Below are positions 8,359 through 17,407 of a stretch of DNA of 64,000 bases, piece by piece. Position 1 is the first letter of the stretch. Each line of letters starts with the position of its first letter. This stretch comes from JBEKYD01 sp049511335 (lineage in GTDB: Bacteria > Acidobacteriota > Terriglobia > Bryobacterales > Bryobacteraceae). The position numbers and the translations under genes were made by a program. The stretch spans positions 1-64,000 of the forward strand of contig JBEKYD010000005.1 in the NCBI GenBank assembly GCA_049511335.1, read 5' to 3'. The notes below the pieces were generated by a model that did no database searches, was not told where the DNA came from, and saw only the letters and a list, made by a program, of their open reading frames with translations.

Positions 8359-11094
8359 ATGCCCCGATACATAGAAGGTAAGCGCGGCAACGCGTTGCGT
8401 GTGGTGCTGATCTCGGCCGCGGTCGTGGTGGCGGTGCTGGCGTTGGCAGCCCGCTCAATCTCTTCCTATGCCATCGAAATCGCGTGGTGGAAAGAACTAG
8501 GGCAGTTCGACACCTGGCTGGCCCTGCTCACCTACGGGGTTGCGCCGATCGCGGCCGCTACCCTGCTGGCGTTCGCGATTCTATGGGTGACGCATGCCCG
8601 GGCGCTCAAGTTCGCCGGCACCGGCCTCAGCGAGCACAAGCTGTACACCCGCATTTCCACGCTGGTGCTGCTCGGCCTGGCGTATCTGATCGCGGCCGCG
8701 GCCATCGATAACTGGACCGTCATCCGCTATGCGGGCGGGCGGGGGCTGGCGACCACTTCCGCCTGGCACGATGCCGTTTTCGCCAAGCCGCTCTCGTTCT
8801 ACCTTTTCAACCTGCCCTTCTACGACATGCTGCGCGGCTACGTGTTGGGGGTAGCGATCTTCACCATCGTTATTTATTGGCTGGCCGCGCGCGGCTGGCA
8901 GCTCCGCGGCAGTTTCCCCCTCACCCGCGAAAACCAGCAGATCGACCCCAACGTGTGGCGCCTGGAGGGCGGCCTGGAATCGGCCTTTTTGCGCGGCGCC
9001 GCCGTGGTGCTGCTGCTGTCGCTGGCGGTGAAGTTCTACCTGGGCCGCTACCAGATGGTGTACAACGAGCACGGCAGCTTCCTGGTAGGCGTGGACTGGG
9101 TGGACCAGAATGTCGGCATCCCGCTGCAGTGGCTGCTGATCGCGGCCAGCCTGGCGGCCGCCGTGCTGATCTGGTTGCGGCGCTGGAAGCTGGCCGCCGC
9201 CATGGCCCTGGCGCTGGTGATCGAATTCCTGGTTCCGCGCGTGGTGGCGGGGCTCTACGTCGGGCCTAACGAAATCTCGCTCGAACGCCCGTACATCCAA
9301 ACCCACATCCACGCTACGCGCAGCGCGTTCGGCCTCGAGAAGCAGCTCCACGAAATCGAATTTCACGCCCGCCCGGACGCGCCCATCGACGTGGCGGCGA
9401 ATAAAGCCACGCTCGATAACGTCCGCCTGTGGGACTGGCGCGCCTTTCACGACACCATCACCCAGATCCAGGCGCTGCGTCCCTATTACGCGTTCCACTC
9501 GCCGGACGTCGACCGCTACACGCTTGAAGGCCAGTACCGCCAGGTGCTCCTGGCCGCCCGCGAGCTCGATATTAACCTGCTTCCCTCCGCCCGCTCGAGC
9601 TGGATCAATCCCGACCTGATTTACACCCACGGCTACGGCGTGGTGCTGGCGACGGCCAGCCAGATCACACCGGATGGTTTACCGGTGCTGCTGATCGAAG
9701 ACGCACCCCCGCGCGTCCACACCCCCAGCCTGAAGCTCACCCGCCCCGAAATATACTATGGCGAAATCACCCACGAGCCGGTGTTCGTCAACACGGCGCA
9801 GGAAGAATTCAACTATCCCTCCGGCAACGACAACGTGCGCACGCGCTACGAAGGCAAGGGCGGTTTTCCCATCTCCTCTTTCTTGATGCGCGCCGCCGCC
9901 GCCATCGACGAGGGCGAGCCGAATTTCCTGCTTACCGATTACTTCACTTCTTCCAGCCGCATGATGATCCGGCGCAAGGTGCGTGACCGGCTTCAAACCC
10001 TGGCCGGCTTCCTCGAATGGGACCCGGACCCCTATCTGGTGATTACCGAATCCGGCCGCCTGGTATGGATGATAGACGGCTATACCACCAGCGATGCGCA
10101 CCCTAACTCGCGCGCCGTCGATGTGCCCGATGTCGGCCGCGTGAATTATATCCGCAACGCGGTGAAGGCCACGGTAGACGCTTACGACGGGGAAACTCGC
10201 CTCTACATATTCGACCCCGACGACCCCATTATCGGCGCCTACCGGCACCTCTTCCCGTCCCTCTTCCGCCCGGCTTCGGAAATGCCCGCGGATCTCCGCG
10301 CCCACGCCCGTTACCCGGAGACCCTGTTCCGCACGCAGGCCGAAATCTACCGCACCTATCACATGCTCGATCCGCAGTCCTTCTATAACAAGGAGGATCT
10401 CTGGGACATCGCCCGCAAGATGACCGGCCAGGCGGAAGGCGCCGAGACCGCTTCGCCCACCTACGTGGTGGCCACGTTGCCCGGCGAGAGCAAGGCGGAG
10501 TTTCTGCTTCTGGAACCTTTCACGCCGCGCAACAAAGACAACCTGATCGGCCTGATGGCTGCCCGTTGCGATGGCGCGCACCTGGGTGAGGTCGTGGTCT
10601 TGCAGCTTTCGAAACAGGAGCTCATCTTCGGCCCCATGCAGATCGCCGCCCGCATCAATCAGGAGCAGACCATCTCGAAAGATCTGACGTTATGGAACCA
10701 GCAGGGGTCGCAAGTGCTGCGCGGCCAGACGCTGGTGCTGCCGGTCGGCGATACCTTTCTGTACGTCGATCCTATTTATATCCAGGCCACCGAAGCCCGC
10801 ATGCCGCAAATGAAGAAGATCGTGCTGGCCGTCGGCAATCGTCTGATCTACTGCGATACTTACGATGAGGCGCTGGCCGAATTGGCGGCCGGCTCGCCGC
10901 AACCGGCACCACAGACCGCCGCGCCCGGCGGCGCGGTGCCAGCAACCGCCGCCGCGCCTTCGACCCCCGCGGCCGATACCAAGCTGGCCCGCATTCGCGA
11001 CCACCTCCGCCGCTACAACGAGCTAGCCGCGCAAGGCAAGTGGTCCGAAGCCGGCAAGGAACTCGAAGCCATCGAGGCCGAAGTCAAACAGTAG
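8359..11094 (+). CDS. UPF0182 family membrane protein
   Basis: A 911-residue protein matching the UPF0182/COG1615 family, which is of normal length at about 900-1000 residues. The N-terminal third is membrane-spanning, with roughly seven hydrophobic segments between residues 15 and 300. The rest is a large extracytoplasmic domain with family-typical stretches such as RPYIQTHIHATRSAFGLEK and YVGPNEISLERPY. The C-terminus has a Pro/Ala-rich linker followed by a short helical hairpin (~870-911). Function is unknown. I chose the ATG followed by PRYIEGKRGN because the sequence before it belongs to the palindromic repeat, although the frame stays open upstream to 8053. Confidence 0.88.
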   Translation: MPRYIEGKRGNALRVVLISAAVVVAVLALAARSISSYAIEIAWWKELGQFDTWLALLTYGVAPIAAATLLAFAILWVTHARALKFAGTGLSEHKLYTRISTLVLLGLAYLIAAAAIDNWTVIRYAGGRGLATTSAWHDAVFAKPLSFYLFNLPFYDMLRGYVLGVAIFTIVIYWLAARGWQLRGSFPLTRENQQIDPNVWRLEGGLESAFLRGAAVVLLLSLAVKFYLGRYQMVYNEHGSFLVGVDWVDQNVGIPLQWLLIAASLAAAVLIWLRRWKLAAAMALALVIEFLVPRVVAGLYVGPNEISLERPYIQTHIHATRSAFGLEKQLHEIEFHARPDAPIDVAANKATLDNVRLWDWRAFHDTITQIQALRPYYAFHSPDVDRYTLEGQYRQVLLAARELDINLLPSARSSWINPDLIYTHGYGVVLATASQITPDGLPVLLIEDAPPRVHTPSLKLTRPEIYYGEITHEPVFVNTAQEEFNYPSGNDNVRTRYEGKGGFPISSFLMRAAAAIDEGEPNFLLTDYFTSSSRMMIRRKVRDRLQTLAGFLEWDPDPYLVITESGRLVWMIDGYTTSDAHPNSRAVDVPDVGRVNYIRNAVKATVDAYDGETRLYIFDPDDPIIGAYRHLFPSLFRPASEMPADLRAHARYPETLFRTQAEIYRTYHMLDPQSFYNKEDLWDIARKMTGQAEGAETASPTYVVATLPGESKAEFLLLEPFTPRNKDNLIGLMAARCDGAHLGEVVVLQLSKQELIFGPMQIAARINQEQTISKDLTLWNQQGSQVLRGQTLVLPVGDTFLYVDPIYIQATEARMPQMKKIVLAVGNRLIYCDTYDEALAELAAGSPQPAPQTAAPGGAVPATAAAPSTPAADTKLARIRDHLRRYNELAAQGKWSEAGKELEAIEAEVKQ

Positions 11095-11107
11095 ACCGGG
11101 GGCAAGG

Positions 11108-12718
11108 CTAACGCGTGCTCTCGCCCGGCACTGGTTTGGGCATCGGTTTCCGCGGCAGCATGCCGGGGCGGGTGGCGGTGTTGTAGGCGAACCAGGCCAT
11201 GATGGCAGCCGCTTGTTCCAGATCGTTCGCCTGCAGCCGGTCGTAGACATCCATATTAGAGTGGTGCGTGCGGCTGGAATATTCGAGCGGGTCCTGGATG
11301 AACTCGAAGGCGGGAAGGCCGACGGCGTCGAAGGGCATATGATCGGTGCTGCCGGTATTGCGGATGGTGAGGGTGGCGGCGCCGAGATCGTGGAAGGGTT
11401 GGAGCCAGGTGTCGAAGATGGGGCGCAGCTCGTCGTTATCCTGCAAGTAGACGCCGCGAATCTTGCCGGAGCCGTTATCGAGGTTGAAGTAGGCGGAAAG
11501 CCGCGCGTGCTCGGGCTTGGGTTTCATATCGGCCGGGTCGGCGAAGTGCTGCTTGACGTAAGCGCGCGAGCCCAATAGGCCCTGCTCCTCGCCGGTCCAT
11601 AAGGCCAGACGAACGGTGCGCGGCATTTTGGCATCGAGGGTCTTGAGAATGCGCATGGCTTCCATGGCGACGGCCGAGCCGGCGGCATTGTCGGTGGCGC
11701 CGGTGCCACCGGTCCAGGAATCGAAATGGCCGCCCAGCATGACCAGGCCGGCGTTGGGGGCGGCGCCCGGAAGTTCGGCGGTGATGTTGAAAGAGTCCTC
11801 GGGCGCGGTGAATTCGGCGCGAATGTCGAATGCCAGGCTGACCGGTATGTGCTTTTCCAGCAGGCGCGCGATGCGGTTGTAGTGTTCGTTGGTGAGGATG
11901 ACGGAGGGCGGCGGCGCGACCTCGTCGGGGTCCTGAGAGCCGGCGGCCGAGCCCATCACGGTGCCGCCATCAGGTCCGGCGCCGGGGCTCAGCACCAGCA
12001 GCACGCCTTCTTCCTGGTAAAACTTGTTGCGGCGGGCACGGAACTCCCTTTGCGCGCGGCCGCCTTGCCCGCGCCCGCCGCGGCCGCGAGCCCCGCCGGG
12101 GAGGACAAAGCCCAGCGGCAGAGCGGCGGGATTGCCCGATGTGGGATCGGGCGCGGTGGCGGCCTCGGCCAGCTCGGCGTCGCTGAGGCGGTGGGCCGGC
12201 GCGGCGGTCATCATTTCCGAAGCGTGCGGCGCGGCGGCGAGCACGATCTTGCCGCGCAGCTTGTCGTGCCACTGGTCAAAATCTTCGGGCGAGGAAATCA
12301 CCGCCAGCACGGCGGAACCGCTGACTTCTCCCTTGGTGCCGGGCGACCAGGGCTGGGCAAATCCGATGAGCGGCTGAAACTCCGGCGCCGCCATCTCCGC
12401 CACCAACCGAGTGCAGTTCCAGCCGCGGCCGAACGGCCCCCAGGGCTCCAGCTTGACGTTGCTCAGCCCCCATTCGGAGAGGCGGCCGGCGGCCCACTCG
12501 GCCGCCTGACGCGCCGCGGGCGAACCGGTCAGCCGCGGACCATACACATCGGTCAGGTAAAAGGCGGTGTCCATCACTTTCGAGTTCTTGCCGGAGGCTT
12601 CACTTCGAATGCGATGAGCTACCGCCAGGTTGACGGTTTCCGAATGTTCGGCGGCGCCGGCTCCGATATAGGCGCAGGCGGCCGCGGCTGCGATCCAAAT
12701 CCCCCACTTGCGTACCAT
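11108..12718 (-). CDS. secreted M28-family metallopeptidase
   Basis: About 536 residues with an N-terminal signal peptide (MVRKWGIWIAAAAACAYIGA). A PA-type insert with KGEVSGSAVLAVISS and a low-complexity Gly/Arg loop (~210-225) come first. The M28 catalytic domain follows: GGHFDSWTGGTGATDNAAGS supplies the metal-binding His and Asp, WTGEEQG the catalytic and metal-binding glutamates, and STDHMPFDAVGLPAF plus a late HHSNMDVYD the remaining ligands. The family includes di-zinc aminopeptidases and glutamate carboxypeptidase-like enzymes acting in the periplasm; the substrate is unknown. A start 13 codons upstream is possible, but the chosen ATG begins the signal peptide cleanly. A CCACGCGTGG palindrome lies just upstream. 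Confidence 0.9.
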   Translation of the reverse strand: MVRKWGIWIAAAAACAYIGAGAAEHSETVNLAVAHRIRSEASGKNSKVMDTAFYLTDVYGPRLTGSPAARQAAEWAAGRLSEWGLSNVKLEPWGPFGRGWNCTRLVAEMAAPEFQPLIGFAQPWSPGTKGEVSGSAVLAVISSPEDFDQWHDKLRGKIVLAAAPHASEMMTAAPAHRLSDAELAEAATAPDPTSGNPAALPLGFVLPGGARGRGGRGQGGRAQREFRARRNKFYQEEGVLLVLSPGAGPDGGTVMGSAAGSQDPDEVAPPPSVILTNEHYNRIARLLEKHIPVSLAFDIRAEFTAPEDSFNITAELPGAAPNAGLVMLGGHFDSWTGGTGATDNAAGSAVAMEAMRILKTLDAKMPRTVRLALWTGEEQGLLGSRAYVKQHFADPADMKPKPEHARLSAYFNLDNGSGKIRGVYLQDNDELRPIFDTWLQPFHDLGAATLTIRNTGSTDHMPFDAVGLPAFEFIQDPLEYSSRTHHSNMDVYDRLQANDLEQAAAIMAWFAYNTATRPGMLPRKPMPKPVPGESTR

Positions 12719-12791
12719 GTGCGGAATGTACCACGCGTGGACGTAGGAGTGGGACATGCCTCCTGGCCTGTCACTGACTCGTCAACACCAA

Positions 12792-12811
12792 GACCGGCCG
12801 GGAGGCCGGTC
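12792..12811. terminator. 8-bp GC-rich hairpin between two minus-strand genes
   Basis: A perfect stem GACCGGCC/GGCCGGTC with a 4-base loop lies just after the stop of the Dabb-domain gene. On the minus strand it is followed by a weakly T/G-rich run (TTGGTGTTG), so it may be an intrinsic terminator or simply an intergenic repeat; similar GGCCGG hairpins sit inside the palindromic elements elsewhere in the window. Confidence 0.35.
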
Positions 12812-12817
12812 CCACTT

Positions 12818-13279
12818 CTATTGCCCTAGGATGTTGAAGGTAGTGGTGCCTTCCACGCGGATTTTGGAATAGGCCTCGACCCAGGTCTTGTGATAGGGAT
12901 CGTTGGCGTAGGCCTTCAGAACGTCTTCGCTATCCATCTCCATGCACATGCCGTATTCGCGCGCCACGCGGGTGATGGGAGCGTTCACGGCATCGCCCGC
13001 GCGGAAACTCTTCAGCGTGGCATCGTCGATCTTGCCAACCGATACCTGGGTGAGGGGCGAGGCCAGCTTGCCGTACCAAACTTTGTCGATGCCCTTGATC
13101 TTCTTGGGAAGCGCATCGCTGGCTTTGTAGAAGGCTTCCCAATCGGCGGGAGTCGCATCTTTCACCGCGGTCCAGGCAAAGCAATGCATCAGTTTCTTTT
13201 CACCGGCGGCGGCGAGGGTTGGAAATACGAGGGAGGCCGCCACGCAAGTGGCAAGACAGGCGGTCCGGGGCAGGCGCAT
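12818..13279 (-). CDS. secreted Dabb (stress-responsive A/B barrel) domain protein
   Basis: A 153-residue protein with a clear signal peptide ending near residue 25 (VAASLVFPTLAAAG). The mature part fits the Dabb fold, a dimeric alpha/beta barrel: HCFAWTAVKDATPADWEAFY opens the first strand and helix, and DPYHKTWVEAYSKIRVE closes the domain. Bacterial Dabb proteins have no settled function. The ATG follows AAGGAGATGAAAA, a good ribosome binding site. It is on the same strand as the M28 peptidase, about 100 bp upstream of it, with a hairpin between. Confidence 0.75.
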   Translation of the reverse strand: MRLPRTACLATCVAASLVFPTLAAAGEKKLMHCFAWTAVKDATPADWEAFYKASDALPKKIKGIDKVWYGKLASPLTQVSVGKIDDATLKSFRAGDAVNAPITRVAREYGMCMEMDSEDVLKAYANDPYHKTWVEAYSKIRVEGTTTFNILGQ

Positions 13280-13439
13280 TTTTCATCTCCTTAGGAGGAT
13301 TCGATTACGGCAACATGGATTTTAGCAGGTTGGCGGCGAATGGATTCATGCGGTACCCGGGTTTCCGATTTTTCCAAGACCGGCGCCGCGAGCGTGGGCG
13401 ATACTCGGAGAGTGATTCTTCGAGCAGGAGGGGAATTGA

Positions 13440-13883
13440 ATGTCGAACGTTGCGAAAGATTGTAGATCGACCGTGATTCCGGGGTTGCGATACCGGAACG
13501 CGCCAGCGGCCATCGATTGGCTATGCCGGGCATTCGGTTTTGAGAAGCATGCGGTATACGCTAACGCGGATGGCACCATCGCGCACGCGCAGCTCACCTT
13601 TGGAAACGGCATGGTGATGTTGGGCTCGGCGGTGGAAGGCACGCCGTACGGCAATCTGATTCGGCAGCCGGACCAGATTGGCGGCGCGGAAACCCAGGCG
13701 CCGTGCCTGATCGTTTCCGATTGCGATGCCATCTACCGGACCGCCAAAGACGCCGGGGCGGCGATCGTGATGGAGATTGCCGACATGGACTACGGCGGCC
13801 GCGCCTTTGCCTGCCGCGATCTCGAAGGGCACTTGTGGAACGTGGGCAGCTACGATCCGTGGACGGCCGGGGCGGCGGAGTGA
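13440..13883 (+). CDS. VOC (glyoxalase/bleomycin-resistance, PhnB-like) family protein
   Basis: A 147-residue protein with the paired beta-alpha-beta-beta-beta modules of the vicinal oxygen chelate fold. The first module is IPGLRYRNAPAAIDWLCRAF followed by HAQLTFGNGMVMLG. The second is CLIVSDCDAIYRTAKDAGAA followed by GGRAFACRDLEGHLWNVGSYDPW. The C-terminal DLEGHLWNVG motif is typical of PhnB/glyoxalase-like members. The substrate cannot be deduced. ATG is preceded by AGGAGGGG at about 6 bases. Its 3' end overlaps the 3' end of the convergent C26 amidohydrolase gene by 34 bp. Confidence 0.85.
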   Translation: MSNVAKDCRSTVIPGLRYRNAPAAIDWLCRAFGFEKHAVYANADGTIAHAQLTFGNGMVMLGSAVEGTPYGNLIRQPDQIGGAETQAPCLIVSDCDAIYRTAKDAGAAIVMEIADMDYGGRAFACRDLEGHLWNVGSYDPWTAGAAE

Positions 13884-14524
13884 GGCCGGTACGCCACATC
13901 CATCGCCTCCCGAAACGCACGGAAGAGCTTGGCATCCGGCCCGTCGGTGCGCATTTCGGGGTGCCATTGTACGGCGACCACGAAGCGCTTTTCGGGCAGC
14001 TCCAGCGCTTCGATGACACCATCGGGCGCCGTCGCGGTAACTACGACTCCGCTGCCTAACTTATCGGCCGCTTGATGGTGGCGAGAGTTTACCCAGTAGT
14101 CACGCGTTTCGAGAATGGATGCCAGGCGGCTGGATGGGGTGATGGCGACCGGATGAGCGTCGCGCAGATCCGGGCATTTGTGGCCGTCGATGTGTTGGAC
14201 GAGCGTGCCTTCTAAAGCGACGTTAAGCAACTGCAACCCGCGGCAAATTGCCAGCACGGGCAGATCTCGGGCCAGGGCCTCGCGCACCAACGCGATTTCC
14301 AGTTCGTCGCGCGCGCCATCCGGTTCGCCAGTCTCTGGCTGCGGTAGCGCGCCGTACCGATCGGGCGCGATATCGCTGCCGCCGGCCAGCAGGAGGCCGT
14401 CGAGATCCTCAAGCCGGGTAACGTTTTCGACCGGCTCGATACCGGCGTCCAGCAGTGCCTTGCGGTAGGCGTGCTTCTTGCTCTCCGGCGTTTTGATTCC
14501 AAACGGCAGCGCGACTTTGACCAT
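13850..14524 (-). CDS. class I glutamine amidotransferase-like C26 hydrolase (PuuD-type)
   Basis: A 224-residue cytoplasmic enzyme of the gamma-glutamyl-gamma-aminobutyrate hydrolase (peptidase C26) type. The nucleophile is C94 in LAICRGLQLLN, and the His/Glu pair is H188/E190 in VQWHPE; the LLLAGGSDIAP loop at 44-54 is also family-specific. Substrates are small gamma-glutamyl amides; here the physiological one is unknown. It is the last gene of a minus-strand group with a 48-residue ORF and a D-threonine aldolase-like enzyme, hinting at amino-acid or amide turnover. AAGGAGAAGG before the ATG is a strong ribosome binding site. Confidence 0.87.
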   Translation of the reverse strand: MVKVALPFGIKTPESKKHAYRKALLDAGIEPVENVTRLEDLDGLLLAGGSDIAPDRYGALPQPETGEPDGARDELEIALVREALARDLPVLAICRGLQLLNVALEGTLVQHIDGHKCPDLRDAHPVAITPSSRLASILETRDYWVNSRHHQAADKLGSGVVVTATAPDGVIEALELPEKRFVVAVQWHPEMRTDGPDAKLFRAFREAMDVAYRPHSAAPAVHGS

Positions 14525-14542
14525 GCGAGGCTCGCCTTCTCC

Positions 14543-14689
14543 TTATTGGTTCTTTTCCGCCACGAAGCGCACCAGATGGCTGCGCCGGCCGGGCGCCCAT
14601 TCCGCTTCGTCCTCGACGTCTTCGTAGCGCAGAATCCGCAGCGCGTCGATACACATTGCCAAACCGAAGATAGTTTGCCTGCGAGTCAT
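14543..14689 (-). CDS. 48-residue protein translationally coupled to upstream enzyme
   Basis: The start ATG overlaps the TGA of the upstream D-amino-acid-type enzyme gene as ATGA. The stop is 18 bp before the C26 hydrolase start and overlaps its ribosome binding site. The product reads MTRRQTIFGLAMCIDALRIL then RYEDVEDEAEWAPGRRSHLV and a short polar end. A basic N-terminus, mixed centre and acidic stretch suggest a soluble small protein. No family is recognised. Perfect overlaps on both sides and intact frame make it a likely real gene despite its size. Confidence 0.6.
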   Translation of the reverse strand: MTRRQTIFGLAMCIDALRILRYEDVEDEAEWAPGRRSHLVRFVAEKNQ

Positions 14690-15780
14690 TGCAGCTTTCC
14701 CCGCGCGTCCACGGTCCAGATCTCTTCCACGGTCTCGCCGCGCACGCCGTAAACGCGGTCGTGAAGGTTCACGGCCACGCAGATGTGGTTGGGGATGACG
14801 TGGACGCGCTCCCCTATGTCGAAGGTTCGCTCGGCTCGCGCCAGGTCGATGAATCCGTGCTCCTCGTTCATCTTATGGAAGCGCGCGCCGGGGGCTTCCG
14901 CCACCCGGCCGAACGTTACTTCGGCCGAAGCTGTGGGGCGGTCCGAAGAGAACGTCTTCGATCCGCCGTCGATGATCATCTGCCCTGGGTGAGCCGTGGA
15001 AACCACTGTGGCGAGAACGGCCGCGGCGCAATCTTCCAGCTCGCAGGCGCCGCACGCCACCGTATTCATGTCGTTGAACACGTAGGTGCCGGGGCGGATC
15101 TCCGTCAAGCCTTCGATTTCGTGGGAATGAAACAGGGTGGGCGTGGAGCCGCCGCTGACGATCGGGGTTTCGATTCCGGCGCGGCGGAAATCGGCCAGAA
15201 TCGATGCCAGGAGCGCGCGCAGTTGCTCCAGCGCGCGCAGGCCGCTCTCGTTCAGGTCTTTGATGTGGCCGGGATAGAAGGCGACGCCGCGGAGCTTGAG
15301 ATGGGGCAGTTTTTCCACGCTCTGGGCGAGTTGCAGAAGCTCTTCGCCGGGCGCCACGCCGACGCGGCCCAGGCCGACATCGGTTTCCGCCAGCACGCCC
15401 ACTGCGACCTGCGCGGCGCGGGCCGCGTCGGAAAGCTGGCGCGCCGCGAACACGCTATCGAGCGCCACGGTCACATCGGTCTTCGCGGCAAGCCGCATCA
15501 GGCGTTCCAGCTTGGAGTGGCCGATCACCGGAAACGCCACCAGCAAATCGCCGGGACCGGCGCCCATCATGACCTCCGCCTCGGAAACTTTGGCCACGGT
15601 GAGGCCCGCCGCGCCGCTTGCCAGTTGGCGTTTGGCGATCCGAACGGACTTATGGGTCTTGGTGTGAGGGCGCAGGCGCAAAGCGTGTTCGGCCGCGTAA
15701 TGGGCCACGCGCGCCAGATTGCGCTCCATGATGTCCAGGTCCACGATCAGCGCCGGAGTTTCGATTTCCGCAACGGTCAT
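14686..15780 (-). CDS. PLP-dependent D-threonine aldolase / D-serine dehydratase-like enzyme
   Basis: About 364 residues of fold-type III (alanine racemase-like) PLP enzyme. The N-terminus ETPALIVDLDIMERNL and LRPHTKTHKS contain the PLP-lysine region. IETPIVSGGSTPT and EIRPGTYVFND are the phosphate-binding and barrel strands typical of the D-TA/DSD1 group. The C-terminal PNHICVAVNLHD supplies the His-x-Cys metal site of this group. It likely cleaves or dehydrates a D-beta-hydroxy amino acid. I prefer the ATG (MTVAEIETP) over a GTG six codons earlier. It is divergent from an APC permease with only ~29 bp between starts, suggesting shared control of uptake and catabolism. Confidence 0.87.
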   Translation of the reverse strand: MTVAEIETPALIVDLDIMERNLARVAHYAAEHALRLRPHTKTHKSVRIAKRQLASGAAGLTVAKVSEAEVMMGAGPGDLLVAFPVIGHSKLERLMRLAAKTDVTVALDSVFAARQLSDAARAAQVAVGVLAETDVGLGRVGVAPGEELLQLAQSVEKLPHLKLRGVAFYPGHIKDLNESGLRALEQLRALLASILADFRRAGIETPIVSGGSTPTLFHSHEIEGLTEIRPGTYVFNDMNTVACGACELEDCAAAVLATVVSTAHPGQMIIDGGSKTFSSDRPTASAEVTFGRVAEAPGARFHKMNEEHGFIDLARAERTFDIGERVHVIPNHICVAVNLHDRVYGVRGETVEEIWTVDARGKLQ

Positions 15781-15809
15781 GCCTTCAGAATATGGCACAA
15801 TAACGCCTT

Positions 15810-17135
15810 ATGTCCGACACACCGCGGCTGCGGCGCGAATTAGGCCTGCGCGACATGACGCTGTTCGCCATTTCGTGCATCGTCGGCACGCGCTGGATTG
15901 CGTTGGCCGCGCACGCCGGTCCGGGGTCGGTCACGCTTTTCGCGCTGGGCGCGGTCTTTTTCGTAGTGCCGCTGGCGGTGGCAACTGGAACTTTGTCGGT
16001 TCGCTACCCCGGCACGGGCGGATTCTACGTCTGGGCGCGCCGCGATTTTGGGGCCTGGCACGGTTTTTTGAGCGGCTGGGTCTACTGGTTCTCGATCACT
16101 TTTTGGTTCCCCAGTGCGGCTTTGTTTTACATGAGCACGGGGCTACATGCTTTCGGCCCAGCCGCCGCGCATCTCGCCGACAATCGGACCGTTCTGGTGG
16201 CGATTTCCCTGGCGGCCATCTGGGTTCCCCTGCTCACCAACCTGGTGGGAATGAAGGTCGGCAAGTGGACCGAGAATCTGGGTGGCGCCGCTGCCTGGCT
16301 TTTGGCGGGCGGCTTGGCATTGGCGGCGCTGATCGCGTTCCGCCACTCCGGATCGGCGACCCATCTCGACCCTTTGCCGCATGCGAGCTGGGGCGTGGTC
16401 AGCTTCTGGGCGACCATCGCCTACGCCATGACTGGCCTGGAACTGGCAGGCTTGATGGGAGGCGAGATTCACCGGCCGGAGCAGACCCTCCCCCGCGCCG
16501 GCTGGATTTCCTCCATCTTCATCACCTTCTTCTATTTGGTTGCGACGGGCTCGGTGTTGGTGCTGCTGCGCCCGGATCAAGTGAGTGAAATTCACGGCTT
16601 GTCGCAGGCGGCCACGGCGGCGCAAAGCCTTTCCGGCATCCCGAAATTGGGGACTGTCCTCAATTTACTGGTGCTCTCGAGCGCCGTCGGCCAGTTTGGC
16701 GGTTTGATCGCTTCGGTTTCGCGGTTGCCCTACGCCGCCGCCGTGGATGGCCTGTTGCCCAAGGCCTTCGCCCGCGTCCATCCCCGCTGGCACACGCCCC
16801 ACTGGTCCATCTTATGCTTCGGGGCGGTGGCATCGTTTCTGTTGGTAGTTTTTCAGCTTGGCGATACCTTCGAGGCGGCCTACCAGGAGCTGGTCTCGCT
16901 GATGGTCATCGCCGGTTTTCTCCCCTACATCTATATGTTCGGCGGAGCCTGGAAAGCCGGCAAACGCTTGAGCGCGTTATCGGGTTGGACCGTGACGGTG
17001 CTGGCGGTAACCTGCGCGGCGGTTCCAACCGAAGCCATCGCCAGCGTCTGGCTGTTCGAGGGGAAGCTGGCGGCGGCAGCCTTCGGAATCATCGGATTGG
17101 CTCGAATTGTGTTCAAGAGATATTGCAACGTATAG
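15810..17135 (+). CDS. APC-superfamily amino acid permease
   Basis: A 441-residue polytopic inner-membrane transporter with about 12 hydrophobic segments. The first segment (DMTLFAISCIVGTRWIALAA) corresponds to the unwound TM1 of APC transporters, and GTGGFYVWARRDFG to the conserved region after TM2. AYAMTGLELAGLMGGEIHRPEQTLPRA is the TM6 to intracellular loop signature. The substrate is probably an amino acid; which one is unknown. It diverges from the D-amino-acid-type enzyme, which makes that enzyme's substrate a candidate. The start ATG lacks a strong ribosome binding site. Confidence 0.88.
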   Translation: MSDTPRLRRELGLRDMTLFAISCIVGTRWIALAAHAGPGSVTLFALGAVFFVVPLAVATGTLSVRYPGTGGFYVWARRDFGAWHGFLSGWVYWFSITFWFPSAALFYMSTGLHAFGPAAAHLADNRTVLVAISLAAIWVPLLTNLVGMKVGKWTENLGGAAAWLLAGGLALAALIAFRHSGSATHLDPLPHASWGVVSFWATIAYAMTGLELAGLMGGEIHRPEQTLPRAGWISSIFITFFYLVATGSVLVLLRPDQVSEIHGLSQAATAAQSLSGIPKLGTVLNLLVLSSAVGQFGGLIASVSRLPYAAAVDGLLPKAFARVHPRWHTPHWSILCFGAVASFLLVVFQLGDTFEAAYQELVSLMVIAGFLPYIYMFGGAWKAGKRLSALSGWTVTVLAVTCAAVPTEAIASVWLFEGKLAAAAFGIIGLARIVFKRYCNV

Positions 17136-17158
17136 AAATACCGTGGTACATTAATACC

Positions 17159-17407
17159 ATGATCGTTGAACGAGTTCAGACTGGCGTTCGCATGGAAAAG
17201 CGGATCCTCAAGGTTCTCAAGGCAATTGCGGAACTGAAAGACATTTCGTTAGGGGACCTTCTCGAAGGTATCGTGCTGCACGCCTTCGAAGGCAAGGCCC
17301 CATTTAGCGAAGAAACTCTGGCCCAAATCGCCCGCCTGCGCGAAGTCTACGGCCTTACCCTCGCTGCGTCCGATAGTCACCACCTGACCGAGGAGCAGCC
17401 GTCGTGA
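17159..17407 (+). CDS. 82-residue protein, possible ribbon-helix-helix-like regulator
   Basis: An 82-residue soluble protein: MIVERVQTGVRMEKRILKVL then KAIAELKDISLGDLLEGIVL and a short polar tail. The strand-then-two-helices pattern could fit a ribbon-helix-helix DNA-binding fold, but no family is firmly recognised. It starts 23 bp after the permease stop; just before the ATG is ATACCGTGGTACATTAATACC, containing the palindrome TACCGTGGTA, a possible operator. Its TGA overlaps the GTG start of the secreted SRPBCC gene (GTGA), indicating coupling. The regulator role is inference only. Confidence 0.6.
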   Translation: MIVERVQTGVRMEKRILKVLKAIAELKDISLGDLLEGIVLHAFEGKAPFSEETLAQIARLREVYGLTLAASDSHHLTEEQPS

